From the NCBI RefSeq assembly GCF_000380985.1, contig NZ_KB905692.1, positions 558,001-622,000 on the forward strand: DNA of 64,000 bases. Direction: 5' to 3'. A program made the position numbers and the translations under genes. Below the pieces are notes generated by a model. The model saw only the letters and a program-made list of their open reading frames with translations. It did no database searches and had not been told where the DNA came from. The stretch comes from Proteiniphilum acetatigenes DSM 18083 (GTDB lineage Bacteria; Bacteroidota; Bacteroidia; Bacteroidales; Dysgonomonadaceae). Positions within the stretch are counted from its first letter, which is position 1; every line of letters starts with the position of its first letter. This document shows positions 1-9,379 of the stretch, piece by piece.

Positions 1-36
1 ATGATTTCCGGACAGGATGGATCACGGGGTTTGAAT

Positions 37-60
37 AATCCCTAAATAATGGGATTTTTT
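37..60 (+). terminator. Probable rho-independent terminator at the window edge
   Basis: AATCCC and GGGATT form a 6-bp stem around an 8-base AT-rich loop, followed directly by a run of T. It would end transcription of a gene lying to the left of the window. The short open frame from base 1 stops at base 45 and shows nothing recognisable. Bases 61-196 hold only the AT-rich leader of the next gene. Confidence 0.5.
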
Positions 61-196
61 CTACTTCAAAATCATATGTTTTTGGGATTGCCTCCTTTTA
101 TCTTTTCCTATTTCTTTGTAGATTGAAGGAGGAGCAAGGCCGTTTATTACCGGTATGTCCCCCGTAATGTATACAAATTTTAAAAATCATACACAT

Positions 197-2286
197 ATGG
201 ATACGCAATTATTAATCGCTATAAAGACGTTATTTTTCTTTCTCAGTTTTCTCTTTATTGTTAATTTAAGTGCTTTTGCACAACAAAACAGCACTTTTAA
301 AGGCAAAGTTTATGATAATAACGACCGGATATTGGTTGGCGCTACTGTTTTTATCGAACAGCTAGGCATAGGTGATGATACCAACGGGGACGGGAACTTC
401 GAAATAGACCGTGTACCTGCCGGACAATATAAAGTGGTGGTGAGTTATGTGGGGTTCGAGCCGATTGAACGGGAAATAGAATTTCAGGAAGGAATGACGA
501 AAGAGATCAATTTCCGGTTACTGCCCGATAGAAATATATTATCGGAAATAGAAGTATTCGGAGCACGTCGCGAAAGACCTGAAAAAATGGATGCGCTTAC
601 CCGTATCCCGCTTCGGCTGGATGAACAGGTACAAAGTATTTCGGTAATCTCCCACAAAATGATTACCGAACAAGGTGCACTGACATTGAACGATGCGGTA
701 CGCAATGCGCCCGGCCTGACAACATTCGCGACCTATGGAAATACATCCGAAAGTCTGACATCAAGAGGTTACCGTGGTATTCCGGTGGTAAAGAACGGCG
801 TAAGAGTTCACTCCGATTTCAGGGGACAAGGCTTTCTAACCGACTGGAAATGGATTACCTGCACGACTCCCGCACACCCGACCAGGGAACCGTGAACCTG
901 AGCGCCGACAGCGTAAATAATATTTACGAAATGCCTCACGACAAATTCCTTGGGTTTTCTACCGATCGCCAGATAAGCAATGCCTTATCGTATATGGCAC
1001 ATGCCACCCGTGACCTCGGTGACGGATACAGCGTAAGAGTGGCTTATGCCGGCTCCGATCTGGATATAAAATCCGTCAGGGCGCATGTGTCCCAATTGGG
1101 AAATGCAACTTCCACCGGAGATTATAATTTGCGTTCAAGAAGGTATAGCGGCAGCCAGAGAAACGATAAGAACGGGGTTCTTCAGATTGATTTTATGGGA
1201 AAAGATATTCAGACTGGTTCGGTCAAACATACCTTCAATGTCGGATTTGATTATCGATGGTTTGATGCGAAAACCATTGGCACCAATTCCGTGGTGGTGG
1301 ATACAATTGATGTGCTGGCCGGGATCCCTAACACAGCTCCTTCGGTGACATTAACCGACGGGACACCGGCTACGACACGGGAATATGCTTACGGATTACT
1401 ATTCCAGGAAGTAATTACGTTCAACCAATATCTGAAAGCTTCGCTCGGATTGCGTTACAGCCAGGTAAGCGGGATCAGTGACAATACCATTTCCTCAACC
1501 GGCGGAGACGTATGGGACCCGCTTTTCGGCGTGATCATTACACCGTTTAAAGACTTTAATCTTTTCGCGTCTTATACGACGACCACTTCTTTGCGGGGAG
1601 CAGCGAATTTATTGCTGGAGGACAGACAAACACCGGTAGGTCCTGCACGCGAAAAGCAGTTCGAAGCCGGTTTTAAAAGCGAATGGTTCGATAATAGGCT
1701 ACGTTTCAATGCAACCTGGTTCCTGATCCGGAACAACAACCTTACATACGAGGCATTAGACGAAAGCGGTAACGGAACCGGGTATTATATCAAGGCCGGT
1801 AACCTTACAAGAGAGGGCATTGAATTGGACTTAACCGGGAGGTTACTTGAAAATATGGACGTTGTGTTCGGATACTCATATCTGGATGCTGCTTATCGTG
1901 ATAGTCCCTATTACCACGAAGGTTCTTCGCCAATGAATGCAACCAAGCATACCGCTAACGGTTGGCTGAACTATTCGATCCTCTCGGGAGGCTTACGGAA
2001 CCTGTCATTCGGGGTAGGTGTATATTATGTGGGTGAGCGTCCGCTCGCGGAATATACCTATACAGTCGTACCCGGACATGACGTACAACCCAATACCCCT
2101 CCGTTTATGGCCGATCCTTATACTACTGTCAATGCTCATGTAAGTTACCGGTATAAAAACTACCACATAAGAGCATTCTTTAACAATATCTTCGACTCGA
2201 CCGGTTATACGGCATATTATCGTGGTGGTTATTTGAATCCGACAGATCCGAGAAACTTTGCCGTCGCGTTAAATTATATATTTTAG
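197..2286 (+). pseudogene. TonB-dependent siderophore-type receptor, broken by internal deletion and frameshift
   Basis: Two overlapping frames make one gene. The first (from ATG 197; an ATG at 155 is also open) has a signal peptide ending near SAFAQ, a carboxypeptidase-regulatory-like domain and the first half of a TonB plug (VQSISVISHKM..., LTSRGYRG), and stops at 895. The second, open from about 840 to 2286, is a siderophore-receptor beta-barrel starting at the strand reading EMDYLHDSRTPDQG and ending with an aromatic residue (NYIF), as expected for an outer-membrane barrel. At about 840-848 the plug text FLTD meets the barrel text LEMDYLHD in another frame. The second half of the plug and the first barrel strands, roughly 80-95 residues by comparison with the family, are missing. 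An intact receptor would import ferric siderophores through the outer membrane with TonB energy; this copy should not work. A sequencing error alone cannot explain missing residues, though an assembly collapse could. Confidence 0.8.
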
Positions 2287-2320
2287 CTTCTTCCTCTATA
2301 CCTTTCGAAGTAACACCAAC

Positions 2321-2356
2321 AAAAGTTCTCTCTTCTTTTGGAAGAGAGAACTTTTT
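2321..2356. terminator. Bidirectional terminator hairpin between convergent genes
   Basis: GTTCTCTCTTC (2325-2335) and GAAGAGAGAAC (2341-2351) form a perfect 11-bp stem with a 5-base loop. A run of A precedes it and a run of T follows, so it can work on both strands. It lies between the receptor remnant ending at 2286 and the minus-strand gene ending at 2432. Confidence 0.85.
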
Positions 2357-2431
2357 CGTTATAACCAGATGGATATCTGCATGATAAGACACTTTTTCTT
2401 ATACAAAACAATATTGATATTCACCTTTACT

Positions 2432-3952
2432 CTATAATTTCACCCTGGTCTTTGCCGGTTTACTTTCATTATGAAAAGCATCCAATGCGGTTACTACATA
2501 AGTGTAGCGGCTTTCACCACCTTCATAAGGCAATACGAAGAAATTGTCGGGCGTGATTTTTACAATATTCTCTGCCCGGTTGATATCCACTTTTTCTCCC
2601 CGACGGAAGCGATAAACCACAAACCGTTGTGCCGATTCAGGGTTTGACGGCTCCTTTTTATATTCCCATGTGAGGAAATGCATATCTTCGGTATACACAT
2701 CCGTCAGTTTCTTCACGGCTGCGGGACGTCCTTTATGCAAATGCGTATAAGCCGGGATCAATGTCTTGGAACGATGAATATCGGTTCTCAGTGCATCCGC
2801 TACTCCGCCAAAGTTGTCGAGGATCTGGTAGCCGTACCAGTAACAATTACCATGTACGAAAGACATTTCGCGCGACTGCCGGATCTTCACATTCAGTTCA
2901 TTCCTGTCGATGCTTCGTTTCAGGTCTTGTCCTATATAAAGGTGCTGCTCAAAATTATTGGCATTCCACCAGTGTAAGAGAGTCGTGTAATCGGCTGCAC
3001 TATGGCCGATCTCCCAGTAGAGTTGCGGCAGGTTGTAATCGATCCATCCTTTTTCCACCCATAGTTTGATATCGGCGTACAGGTCGTCGTAATTCTGCAA
3101 ACCGTTGGTATCGCTACCATTCGGGTCGCTCCGCTTGTTCCGGTAAATCCCGAAGGGGCTGATACCAAAACGTACCCACGGCTTGGTATCGGCAATGGTT
3201 AGTTTTATCTGCTGAATAAGCAGATTTACGTTGTTACGGCGCCAGTCGCTACGCTGAGAAGGAGAAAAACCCTGAGAAGCGGCGTACATACTGAAGCTGT
3301 GATCGTCGGGGAAAGAGGAGCCCGCAATAGGATAAGGATAAAAATAATCGTCCATATGGATGGCATCCACCTCGTAGCGCGTAACGATATCGCGTACCAC
3401 TTCACATATAAATCCCCGGTTCTCGGGCAATCCCGGATCGAAAAATAACTGTGTACCGTACTGAACGAAACGTTCCGGATGTTTCCAATAAAGATGGTTT
3501 TTTGCAAGGGTATTGTTGATATTGGTCTTTACCCTGTAGGGATTCAGCCAGGCATGTAATTCCATGCCCCGTTTATGGCACTCTTCGATGATAAAAGCCA
3601 GCGGATCAAAGGAGGGGTCGTCGGGCGCTTTCCCCTGTTCACCGGTCAGAAACCTGCTCCAGGGCTCTAACTCCGACCGGTAGAAAGCGTCGGCCTCGGG
3701 ACGTATCTGGAAAATCACCGTATTGATACCCGCTTCATCGAATTTTCGCGCCATATCAGAGAGATAATGCTTCATGGCAGCGCTATTCATCTGGCTGTAA
3801 CGCGATTGACCCACGGTCTGTACCCATGCGCCGCGAAATTCACGTTTCGGAGCAGCGTCGGGAGTACGCGTCAGGGATTGTTTTGTAGTGCCGCAGGCAC
3901 TGATCAGCGTAACAATAAACAAAAAACAACTAAATCGAACAACCTCATTCAT
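2432..3952 (-). CDS. Family-10-like glycosidase lipoprotein (GHL10 / DUF187)
   Basis: The protein has about 506 residues and starts at the ATG at 3952; the open frame runs five codons further to a TTG, but the ATG gives a normal lipoprotein signal (LISAC, lipidated Cys 20). The body matches the GHL10/DUF187 family: FRGAWVQTVGQ at the start, then TIM-barrel segments such as NTVIFQIRPEADAFY, ELHAWLNPYR, VDAIHMDDYFYP and WIDYNLPQLYWE, with a fibronectin-like C-terminal stretch. These proteins are anchored in the envelope and are thought to act on peptidoglycan-linked or other glycans; the exact substrate is not clear. It is transcribed in the same direction as the antiporter gene upstream of it, separated by a short repeat spacer. 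Confidence 0.85.
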   Translation of the reverse strand: MNEVVRFSCFLFIVTLISACGTTKQSLTRTPDAAPKREFRGAWVQTVGQSRYSQMNSAAMKHYLSDMARKFDEAGINTVIFQIRPEADAFYRSELEPWSRFLTGEQGKAPDDPSFDPLAFIIEECHKRGMELHAWLNPYRVKTNINNTLAKNHLYWKHPERFVQYGTQLFFDPGLPENRGFICEVVRDIVTRYEVDAIHMDDYFYPYPIAGSSFPDDHSFSMYAASQGFSPSQRSDWRRNNVNLLIQQIKLTIADTKPWVRFGISPFGIYRNKRSDPNGSDTNGLQNYDDLYADIKLWVEKGWIDYNLPQLYWEIGHSAADYTTLLHWWNANNFEQHLYIGQDLKRSIDRNELNVKIRQSREMSFVHGNCYWYGYQILDNFGGVADALRTDIHRSKTLIPAYTHLHKGRPAAVKKLTDVYTEDMHFLTWEYKKEPSNPESAQRFVVYRFRRGEKVDINRAENIVKITPDNFFVLPYEGGESRYTYVVTALDAFHNESKPAKTRVKL

Positions 3953-3993
3953 ATTATTAATTACCAATGACTAATTACCAATTTATTTTGAAA

Positions 3994-4021
3994 TCTTAAA
4001 TCTTGAATCTTGAATCTTGAA
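3994..4021. repeat. Short tandem repeat, unit TCTTGAA
   Basis: Three exact copies of the heptamer TCTTGAA (4001-4021) follow one imperfect copy (TCTTAAA). They fill the spacer between the antiporter and the GHL10 gene. Comparable simple-sequence spacers occur at 19851-19897, 21815-21912, 32835-32920 and 43022-43110. Confidence 0.8.
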
Positions 4022-4023
4022 TC

Positions 4024-6093
4024 CTAAGGAATAAAAATATGGTCTTCCGTCTCCAGCAACTGATCCGCCAGGTGCTGTTTGGGATAGACAACAATGCGGT
4101 TATGATGCGGGAAACGATTCTCTAACCGGGTGGGCAGACTCTCCAAAACCGGGATATGAGATATATATCCGACATGGGCGGAAACCAGTATAATCAGGTC
4201 GTCTTTTCTGACCAGATCACCGCAGGACAGGGGATTGCTCCAATCCACAAACGGCTGGAAAGTAAAGTTTCCCGATTTCTTCTGTCCCGAGATAATCTCC
4301 TGCGTTTCAGGGTGTCCCAGATGCAACACGGGGATCGACAACTCGGAGGATAACTTCGCCACCTTACTTACCCACAATCCGAATCCATCTTCCTTTTCAG
4401 CCAGTGGCGGCGAGACAACTACAATCCGTTTGCTTAAAATAAGGTTTTGCTCCACATGACAGACAAACAGGTTCTTGTCCATATTCTTGATGATCAGGTC
4501 GACCTTCTCTCCCAGCAGTTTATCCCATAACCCGGCCCTGCCCGGCCATCCCAGGATAACAATGTCCGACATCGTTTCGCGTGCTGTCCGCACAATACCG
4601 TCCGCCGGATTATGGTCGATAGTAGTGATAATATCTATGTTCACCTCCGCTGCTGTAGCTCTCGAGACAAGTCCCTGTAACTGTTTCCTGAAGCTCACTA
4701 TATTCCTTTCGGCCTCCTGGTTGTTAGGTACTACCCCGAGCAGGGAGACGGGGTTCACCGATTTTTTATCTTTCAGGAGCAATGCCAGTTCCACATGCTG
4801 TCCGATATTGGTAGGATTGGCAATAGGTACCAGAATTTTCTCCTGGGCAAACTCACCCATGGAAGAGGGGGTAAGAGGCTCATTCTCTTCGCTGATCGCA
4901 ATCTTTTTAGCGGCTCGTTGCGTGAAAACCGAAGCTACAATACAAGTGAGCAGGATCAGTATAATAGTACCGTTTAAGATGTATTCATCCAGCAAGTCCG
5001 CCCTGTACCCCACAAGGATAATGGCCAGCGTAGCAGCTGCATGTGAACTGCTCAGCCCGAAAATAAGGTTTCTCTGGGTATTTGAGTAGCGGAATGTTTT
5101 CTGCGTCGCCCATGCTGCCAACCATTTTCCCAGCAGCGCCATCAGGATGAGGGTCAACGCCACGATGAGGGTACGCGGCCCGTCCAGCACCACGGAAATA
5201 TCGACCAGCATCCCGACCGAAATCAGGAAAAAGGGGATAAAAAGGGCGTTGCCGAAGAACTCAATCCGGTTCATCAACGCCGATGAATGAGGGATCAACC
5301 TGTTCAGCGCCAATCCCGCGGCAAATGCCCCGATAATGGGTTCAATTCCTCCCAGTTCCACCAGAAAACCGGCAGAAAACACCAAGAACAGGACAAAGAT
5401 AAAGGTAGAATATTTCTCGGGGGTGGCCCTTTTAAAAAACCATTTGGTAATACGGGGCACGATCAGGAAAATAATCAGAGAGAAGAGCAGTAGCGAGAGC
5501 AGCAACCTTATAAGAAAACCGGCATCTAATCCACCATTGCTGTTTGACAAGACCAGCGCAAGGATGATCAGTACGGCCGTATCGGTAAGGATGGTACCTC
5601 CCACTGTAATCGCGACCGCCTGGTTACGCGCAATTCCCATACGGCTCACGATGGGATAGGCCACTAAAGTATGGGTAGAAAACATGCTTGCTGTAAGAAA
5701 ACTGGCATCCGCACTGTAACCGAGCAGGTAATGACAAACAGGATAACCGACAAGCAGCGGGATAACAAAAGTATAAAACCCAAAAGCGAGACTTCTGTTC
5801 TTATGCAGTACAAACTCTCCCAAATCAAGTTCCAGCCCCACTATAAACATAATATACAACAGTCCTATGGTGGAGAACATCTCCACACCGGCATGGGTAT
5901 TGTCTATCCAGTTAAGCCCGTGCGGGCCGATAATCACACCTGCCACGATCAACCCGATGATGCTCGGCACATTGATCCGTTTCAGGAGGATAGGCGCCAG
6001 AAGCACAATCGACAGAAGCAGCGCGAATATCAATACCGGATTGGAAAACGGTAAAGTAAACTCATGTTGTAATTCTGACAGAAAAGCTTCCAT
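4024..6093 (-). CDS. Kef/NapA-like cation:proton antiporter (CPA2) with UspA-like C-terminal domain
   Basis: This 689-residue inner-membrane protein has about 12-13 hydrophobic segments in the first ~395 residues. Typical CPA2 text is present: NVPSIIGLIVAGVIIGPHG near the start, TILTDTAVLIILALV with the conserved Asp mid-way, and GGIEPIIGAFAAGLALNR. The last ~280 residues are soluble and contain USP-like folds (QEKILVPIANPTNIGQHVELAL, DIVILGWPGRAG), a common arrangement in Bacteroidota. It probably exchanges Na+ or K+ for protons in pH or ion homeostasis; the ion cannot be told from sequence. It is divergent from uvrA and lies upstream of the GHL10 gene on the same strand. Confidence 0.88.
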   Translation of the reverse strand: MEAFLSELQHEFTLPFSNPVLIFALLLSIVLLAPILLKRINVPSIIGLIVAGVIIGPHGLNWIDNTHAGVEMFSTIGLLYIMFIVGLELDLGEFVLHKNRSLAFGFYTFVIPLLVGYPVCHYLLGYSADASFLTASMFSTHTLVAYPIVSRMGIARNQAVAITVGGTILTDTAVLIILALVLSNSNGGLDAGFLIRLLLSLLLFSLIIFLIVPRITKWFFKRATPEKYSTFIFVLFLVFSAGFLVELGGIEPIIGAFAAGLALNRLIPHSSALMNRIEFFGNALFIPFFLISVGMLVDISVVLDGPRTLIVALTLILMALLGKWLAAWATQKTFRYSNTQRNLIFGLSSSHAAATLAIILVGYRADLLDEYILNGTIILILLTCIVASVFTQRAAKKIAISEENEPLTPSSMGEFAQEKILVPIANPTNIGQHVELALLLKDKKSVNPVSLLGVVPNNQEAERNIVSFRKQLQGLVSRATAAEVNIDIITTIDHNPADGIVRTARETMSDIVILGWPGRAGLWDKLLGEKVDLIIKNMDKNLFVCHVEQNLILSKRIVVVSPPLAEKEDGFGLWVSKVAKLSSELSIPVLHLGHPETQEIISGQKKSGNFTFQPFVDWSNPLSCGDLVRKDDLIILVSAHVGYISHIPVLESLPTRLENRFPHHNRIVVYPKQHLADQLLETEDHIFIP

Positions 6094-6250
6094 AGAGTGA
6101 TTCTTGAGAGTTTTGGGAAACAGATTCCGGAAGTGAGATTTCCATATTGATCGACAAAAATAATTATTTTCTTTGATTTATCGGGCGACTGGCCTCTTTT
6201 TATCACCCAGGACCTTTACCGGCAGATTTGGCGAATATGATGGATGCACA

Positions 6251-6281
6251 TTGTTTTTTGGAGATAAAATAGTTATCTTTG
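6251..6281 (+). promoter_or_regulatory. Bacteroides-type promoter for uvrA
   Basis: TTG (6251-6253), a 20-bp spacer and TATCTTTG (6274-6281) match the Bacteroides -33/-7 consensus. The start point would be about 10-15 nt upstream of the ATG at 6302, which supports that start. Confidence 0.65.
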
Positions 6282-6301
6282 TGGGTTATAGCAAAGGTTA
6301 T

Positions 6302-9097
6302 ATGAGTAATTCAAAACAGATCGAAATAAAAGGGGCACGCGTCAATAACCTCAAAAACATCGACGTAAACATTCCCCGCAACACTTTTACAGTTATCACG
6401 GGACTCTCCGGATCAGGAAAATCATCACTGGCATTCGACACGTTGTATGCCGAAGGACAACGCCGTTATGTAGAAAGCCTTTCGGCTTATGCACGGCAGT
6501 TCCTCGGGCGCATGAATAAGCCGGAGTGCGATTATATAAGGGGTATTCCACCCGCTATTGCCATCGAACAGAAGACCACCTCACGCAACCCACGTTCTAC
6601 GGTAGGCACTTCCACTGAAATTTATGAATATCTACGATTGCTTTATGCCCGCATTGGCAAAACCATCTCCCCTATTTCCGGTGTGGAGGTAAAACGCCAT
6701 TACGTGCACGATGTAGTGACAAAAATGGAGGAATACCGTGAAGGCACCCGTATGACGGTACTGTCGCATGTCCAGTTGCGGAACGGGCGCGACCTGCGAA
6801 GTCAATTGGAGATACTGCTGAAAGAGGGGTTTACCCGTGTGGATGTGGGAGAACAGTTTTACCGGATCGACGAACTATTGGAACAGAAAAAACTGCCGGC
6901 AGCAAATGAAGTCTTATTAGTGATCGACCGCCTCTCCTGCTCCTCCGACAAGGCAACAGTGAACCGGTTGTCCGACTCGGTGGAGACTGCTTTTCTGGAA
7001 GGTAACGGTGAATGTATTGTCCGTTTCTGGAGTGAGAACGGGATTGAGTCGTTTACCTTTTCCAATCGTTTTGAGGCGGACGGTATCACTTTCGAAGAAC
7101 CCACCGAAATGATGTTCAACTTCAACAGTCCTGCCGGTGCTTGTCCCAAGTGCGAAGGGTTTGGAAAGGTAGTAGGTATTGATGAGAATTTAGTAATCCC
7201 CGACAAGAGCCTTTCGGTAAAGGAGGAGTGCGTACAGTGCTGGAGAGGGGAAAAGATGAGCGAATGGCGGCAGGAATTCGTACACAATGCCTATAAAGTC
7301 GATTTCCCTATCCACCGCGCCTATTACGATCTGACAGATGCCGAAAAAGATATCCTCTGGAACGGTCGCCACGACCTCGGCATTTATGGCATCAATGATT
7401 TTTTCGGGATGCTTGAGAGAAACCTTTACAAGATACAGTACCGCGTCATGCTGGCACGCTACCGTGGTAAGACCGGTTGTCCTTTGTGCAAAGGTTCGCG
7501 ACTCAAGAAAGAAGCATCTTACGTAAAGGTAGGCGGAAAAGCGATCACAGAACTGGTGGTAATACCGGTCACAGAACTAAAGGAGTTTTTCGATCAACTC
7601 ACATTAAACGAAACCGATGCTGCCATCGCGGAACGGCTCCTCACAGAGATCAGGAACCGGGTACAGTTCCTTTTAGACGTCGGCCTCGGCTATCTTACGC
7701 TCAATAGGCTTTCAAATACTCTTTCGGGTGGTGAAAGCCAGCGTATCAACCTGGTATCGTCGCTGGGCAGCAGTTTAGTGGGATCACTCTATATCCTCGA
7801 TGAGCCGAGTATAGGACTCCATTCACGTGACACCTATCTGCTGATCGGCGTACTGCGTGAATTGCAACAGATGGGGAATACGGTTGTGGTAGTGGAACAC
7901 GATGAAGAAATCATCCGTGCAGCGGATTATATCATCGACATAGGTCCCAAGGCGGGTCGACTGGGAGGCGAGGTGATCTATCAGGGTAATGTGGCCGAAC
8001 TGCAGGAAAAAAGCGACAGCTACACTGTTAAATATCTTACGGGCGAAGAGCAGATCGAAATACCGAAGATTCGCCGTAAGTGGAATAACTATATAGAAGT
8101 GAAAGGGGCACGGCAGAACAACCTGAAAAATATCGACGTGAAATTCCCGCTGAACGTGATGACTGTAGTGACGGGCGTCAGCGGTTCAGGTAAATCATCA
8201 CTTGTGAACGATGTTCTTTTCAACGCACTGCAACATCATTATAAAGGTACTGCACTGGAACATGCCGAGTTCAACAGCATCGGAGGCGATCTCAACCTGA
8301 TGAAAGGAGTGGAATATGTAGACCAGAATCCCATCGGGAAGTCGTCACGTTCCAACCCGGTCACCTATCTCAAAGCATTCGACGAGATCCGGAAACTTTT
8401 TGCAGCACAACCATTAGCCAAACAGATGGGTTTCTCGCCAGCCTATTTTTCATTCAATGTGGAAGGAGGACGCTGTAGTGAATGTAAAGGCGAAGGGACC
8501 ATTACCGTTGAGATGCAGTTTATGGCTGATATCCGGCTGGAATGCGAGTCGTGCCACGGCAAACGGTTTTCACCCGAAGTGCTGGAGATAGAATATAAGG
8601 GAGCGACCATTCACGACATTCTGGAGATGACGGTCAACCAGGCGATCGACTTTTTCGGACAACAGAAAGGGTCGACAGAGAAAAAAATAATAAAGAAAAT
8701 GCAACCCCTTCAGGATGTGGGGTTGGGATATATCAAATTGGGACAGTCATCCTCTACCCTCTCCGGCGGTGAAAACCAGCGGGTAAAACTTGCCTACTAC
8801 CTGGGTGAAGAAAAGGCGCAGCCGACTGTTTTCATCTTCGACGAACCCACTACCGGTCTCCATTTCCACGATATCAAAACACTGCTTCAGGCATTCAACG
8901 CGTTGATAGAGCGCGGCCATACGGTAATCATTATCGAACACAATATGGAAATCATCAAATGTGCCGACCATATTATCGATATCGGACCGGAAGGAGGTAA
9001 AGCCGGAGGATACATAGTATTTGAAGGAACCCCGGAACAAATCGTGAAATGCAAGCAGTCTCATACAGGCCGTTTTTTGAAGGAAAAACTACATTAA
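6302..9097 (+). CDS. uvrA: Excinuclease ABC subunit A
   Basis: UvrA is the damage-recognition ATPase of nucleotide excision repair. The frame is open from 6173, but the family start is the ATG at 6302 ([16 protein letters not shown]), giving 931 residues. Both ABC modules are complete: Walker [10 protein letters not shown] near residue 35 and GVSGSGKSS in the second half, with signatures LSGGESQRI and LSGGENQRV. The C-terminal zinc module is present ([11 protein letters not shown] ... CESCHGKRF). The N-terminal zinc site seems half lost: the second pair CPKC in [13 protein letters not shown] is there, but the usual first CPxC pair upstream is replaced by [13 protein letters not shown]. This fits the Bacteroidota paralogue that often accompanies a canonical UvrA, so another copy may exist elsewhere. 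It is preceded by a good promoter and followed by a gene remnant. Confidence 0.93.
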   Translation: MSNSKQIEIKGARVNNLKNIDVNIPRNTFTVITGLSGSGKSSLAFDTLYAEGQRRYVESLSAYARQFLGRMNKPECDYIRGIPPAIAIEQKTTSRNPRSTVGTSTEIYEYLRLLYARIGKTISPISGVEVKRHYVHDVVTKMEEYREGTRMTVLSHVQLRNGRDLRSQLEILLKEGFTRVDVGEQFYRIDELLEQKKLPAANEVLLVIDRLSCSSDKATVNRLSDSVETAFLEGNGECIVRFWSENGIESFTFSNRFEADGITFEEPTEMMFNFNSPAGACPKCEGFGKVVGIDENLVIPDKSLSVKEECVQCWRGEKMSEWRQEFVHNAYKVDFPIHRAYYDLTDAEKDILWNGRHDLGIYGINDFFGMLERNLYKIQYRVMLARYRGKTGCPLCKGSRLKKEASYVKVGGKAITELVVIPVTELKEFFDQLTLNETDAAIAERLLTEIRNRVQFLLDVGLGYLTLNRLSNTLSGGESQRINLVSSLGSSLVGSLYILDEPSIGLHSRDTYLLIGVLRELQQMGNTVVVVEHDEEIIRAADYIIDIGPKAGRLGGEVIYQGNVAELQEKSDSYTVKYLTGEEQIEIPKIRRKWNNYIEVKGARQNNLKNIDVKFPLNVMTVVTGVSGSGKSSLVNDVLFNALQHHYKGTALEHAEFNSIGGDLNLMKGVEYVDQNPIGKSSRSNPVTYLKAFDEIRKLFAAQPLAKQMGFSPAYFSFNVEGGRCSECKGEGTITVEMQFMADIRLECESCHGKRFSPEVLEIEYKGATIHDILEMTVNQAIDFFGQQKGSTEKKIIKKMQPLQDVGLGYIKLGQSSSTLSGGENQRVKLAYYLGEEKAQPTVFIFDEPTTGLHFHDIKTLLQAFNALIERGHTVIIIEHNMEIIKCADHIIDIGPEGGKAGGYIVFEGTPEQIVKCKQSHTGRFLKEKLH

Positions 9098-9100
9098 TAA

Positions 9101-9298
9101 CGAGGTAATTATCTGGTTATTAAATCAAACCAATTTATATTTGTCGGATTATGCCGACCATTACGCGACAGGGAGTGTTTTAGGAATTTTAAAGTAACGG
9201 ACACTCTGGAGTGGAAAGATGGCACTATTGATATTGTGCCTGAAACCGTATATGAAATGGGTAAACCGTTAGAGTCTGATATTGTAGCTGAACCGTGA
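9101..9298 (+). pseudogene. 5'-truncated DUF2442 remnant
   Basis: The frame opened by the TAA at 9098-9100 and closed by the TGA at 9296 reads LCRPLRDRECFRNFKVTD, then TLEWKDGTIDIVPETVYEMG. This is the C-terminal two thirds of a DUF2442 protein, a small domain often found in toxin-antitoxin-like or mobile contexts. No ATG lies in the conserved part and the N-terminal beta strands are missing, so the gene is a relic. Its left edge coincides with the end of uvrA. Confidence 0.6.
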
Positions 9299-9379
9299 TC
9301 TTTTGAACGGGTAGAAAAAAGTTTTTCGATTTTTTGTAACGACATTCTTTTCCGTCGTGTCTAATCGGAAAAACGCTAT

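Noticed and set aside
2180-2392. 70-codon minus-strand frame at the end of the receptor remnant
   Set aside because: It crosses the bidirectional terminator and the receptor barrel end and has no signal or motif.
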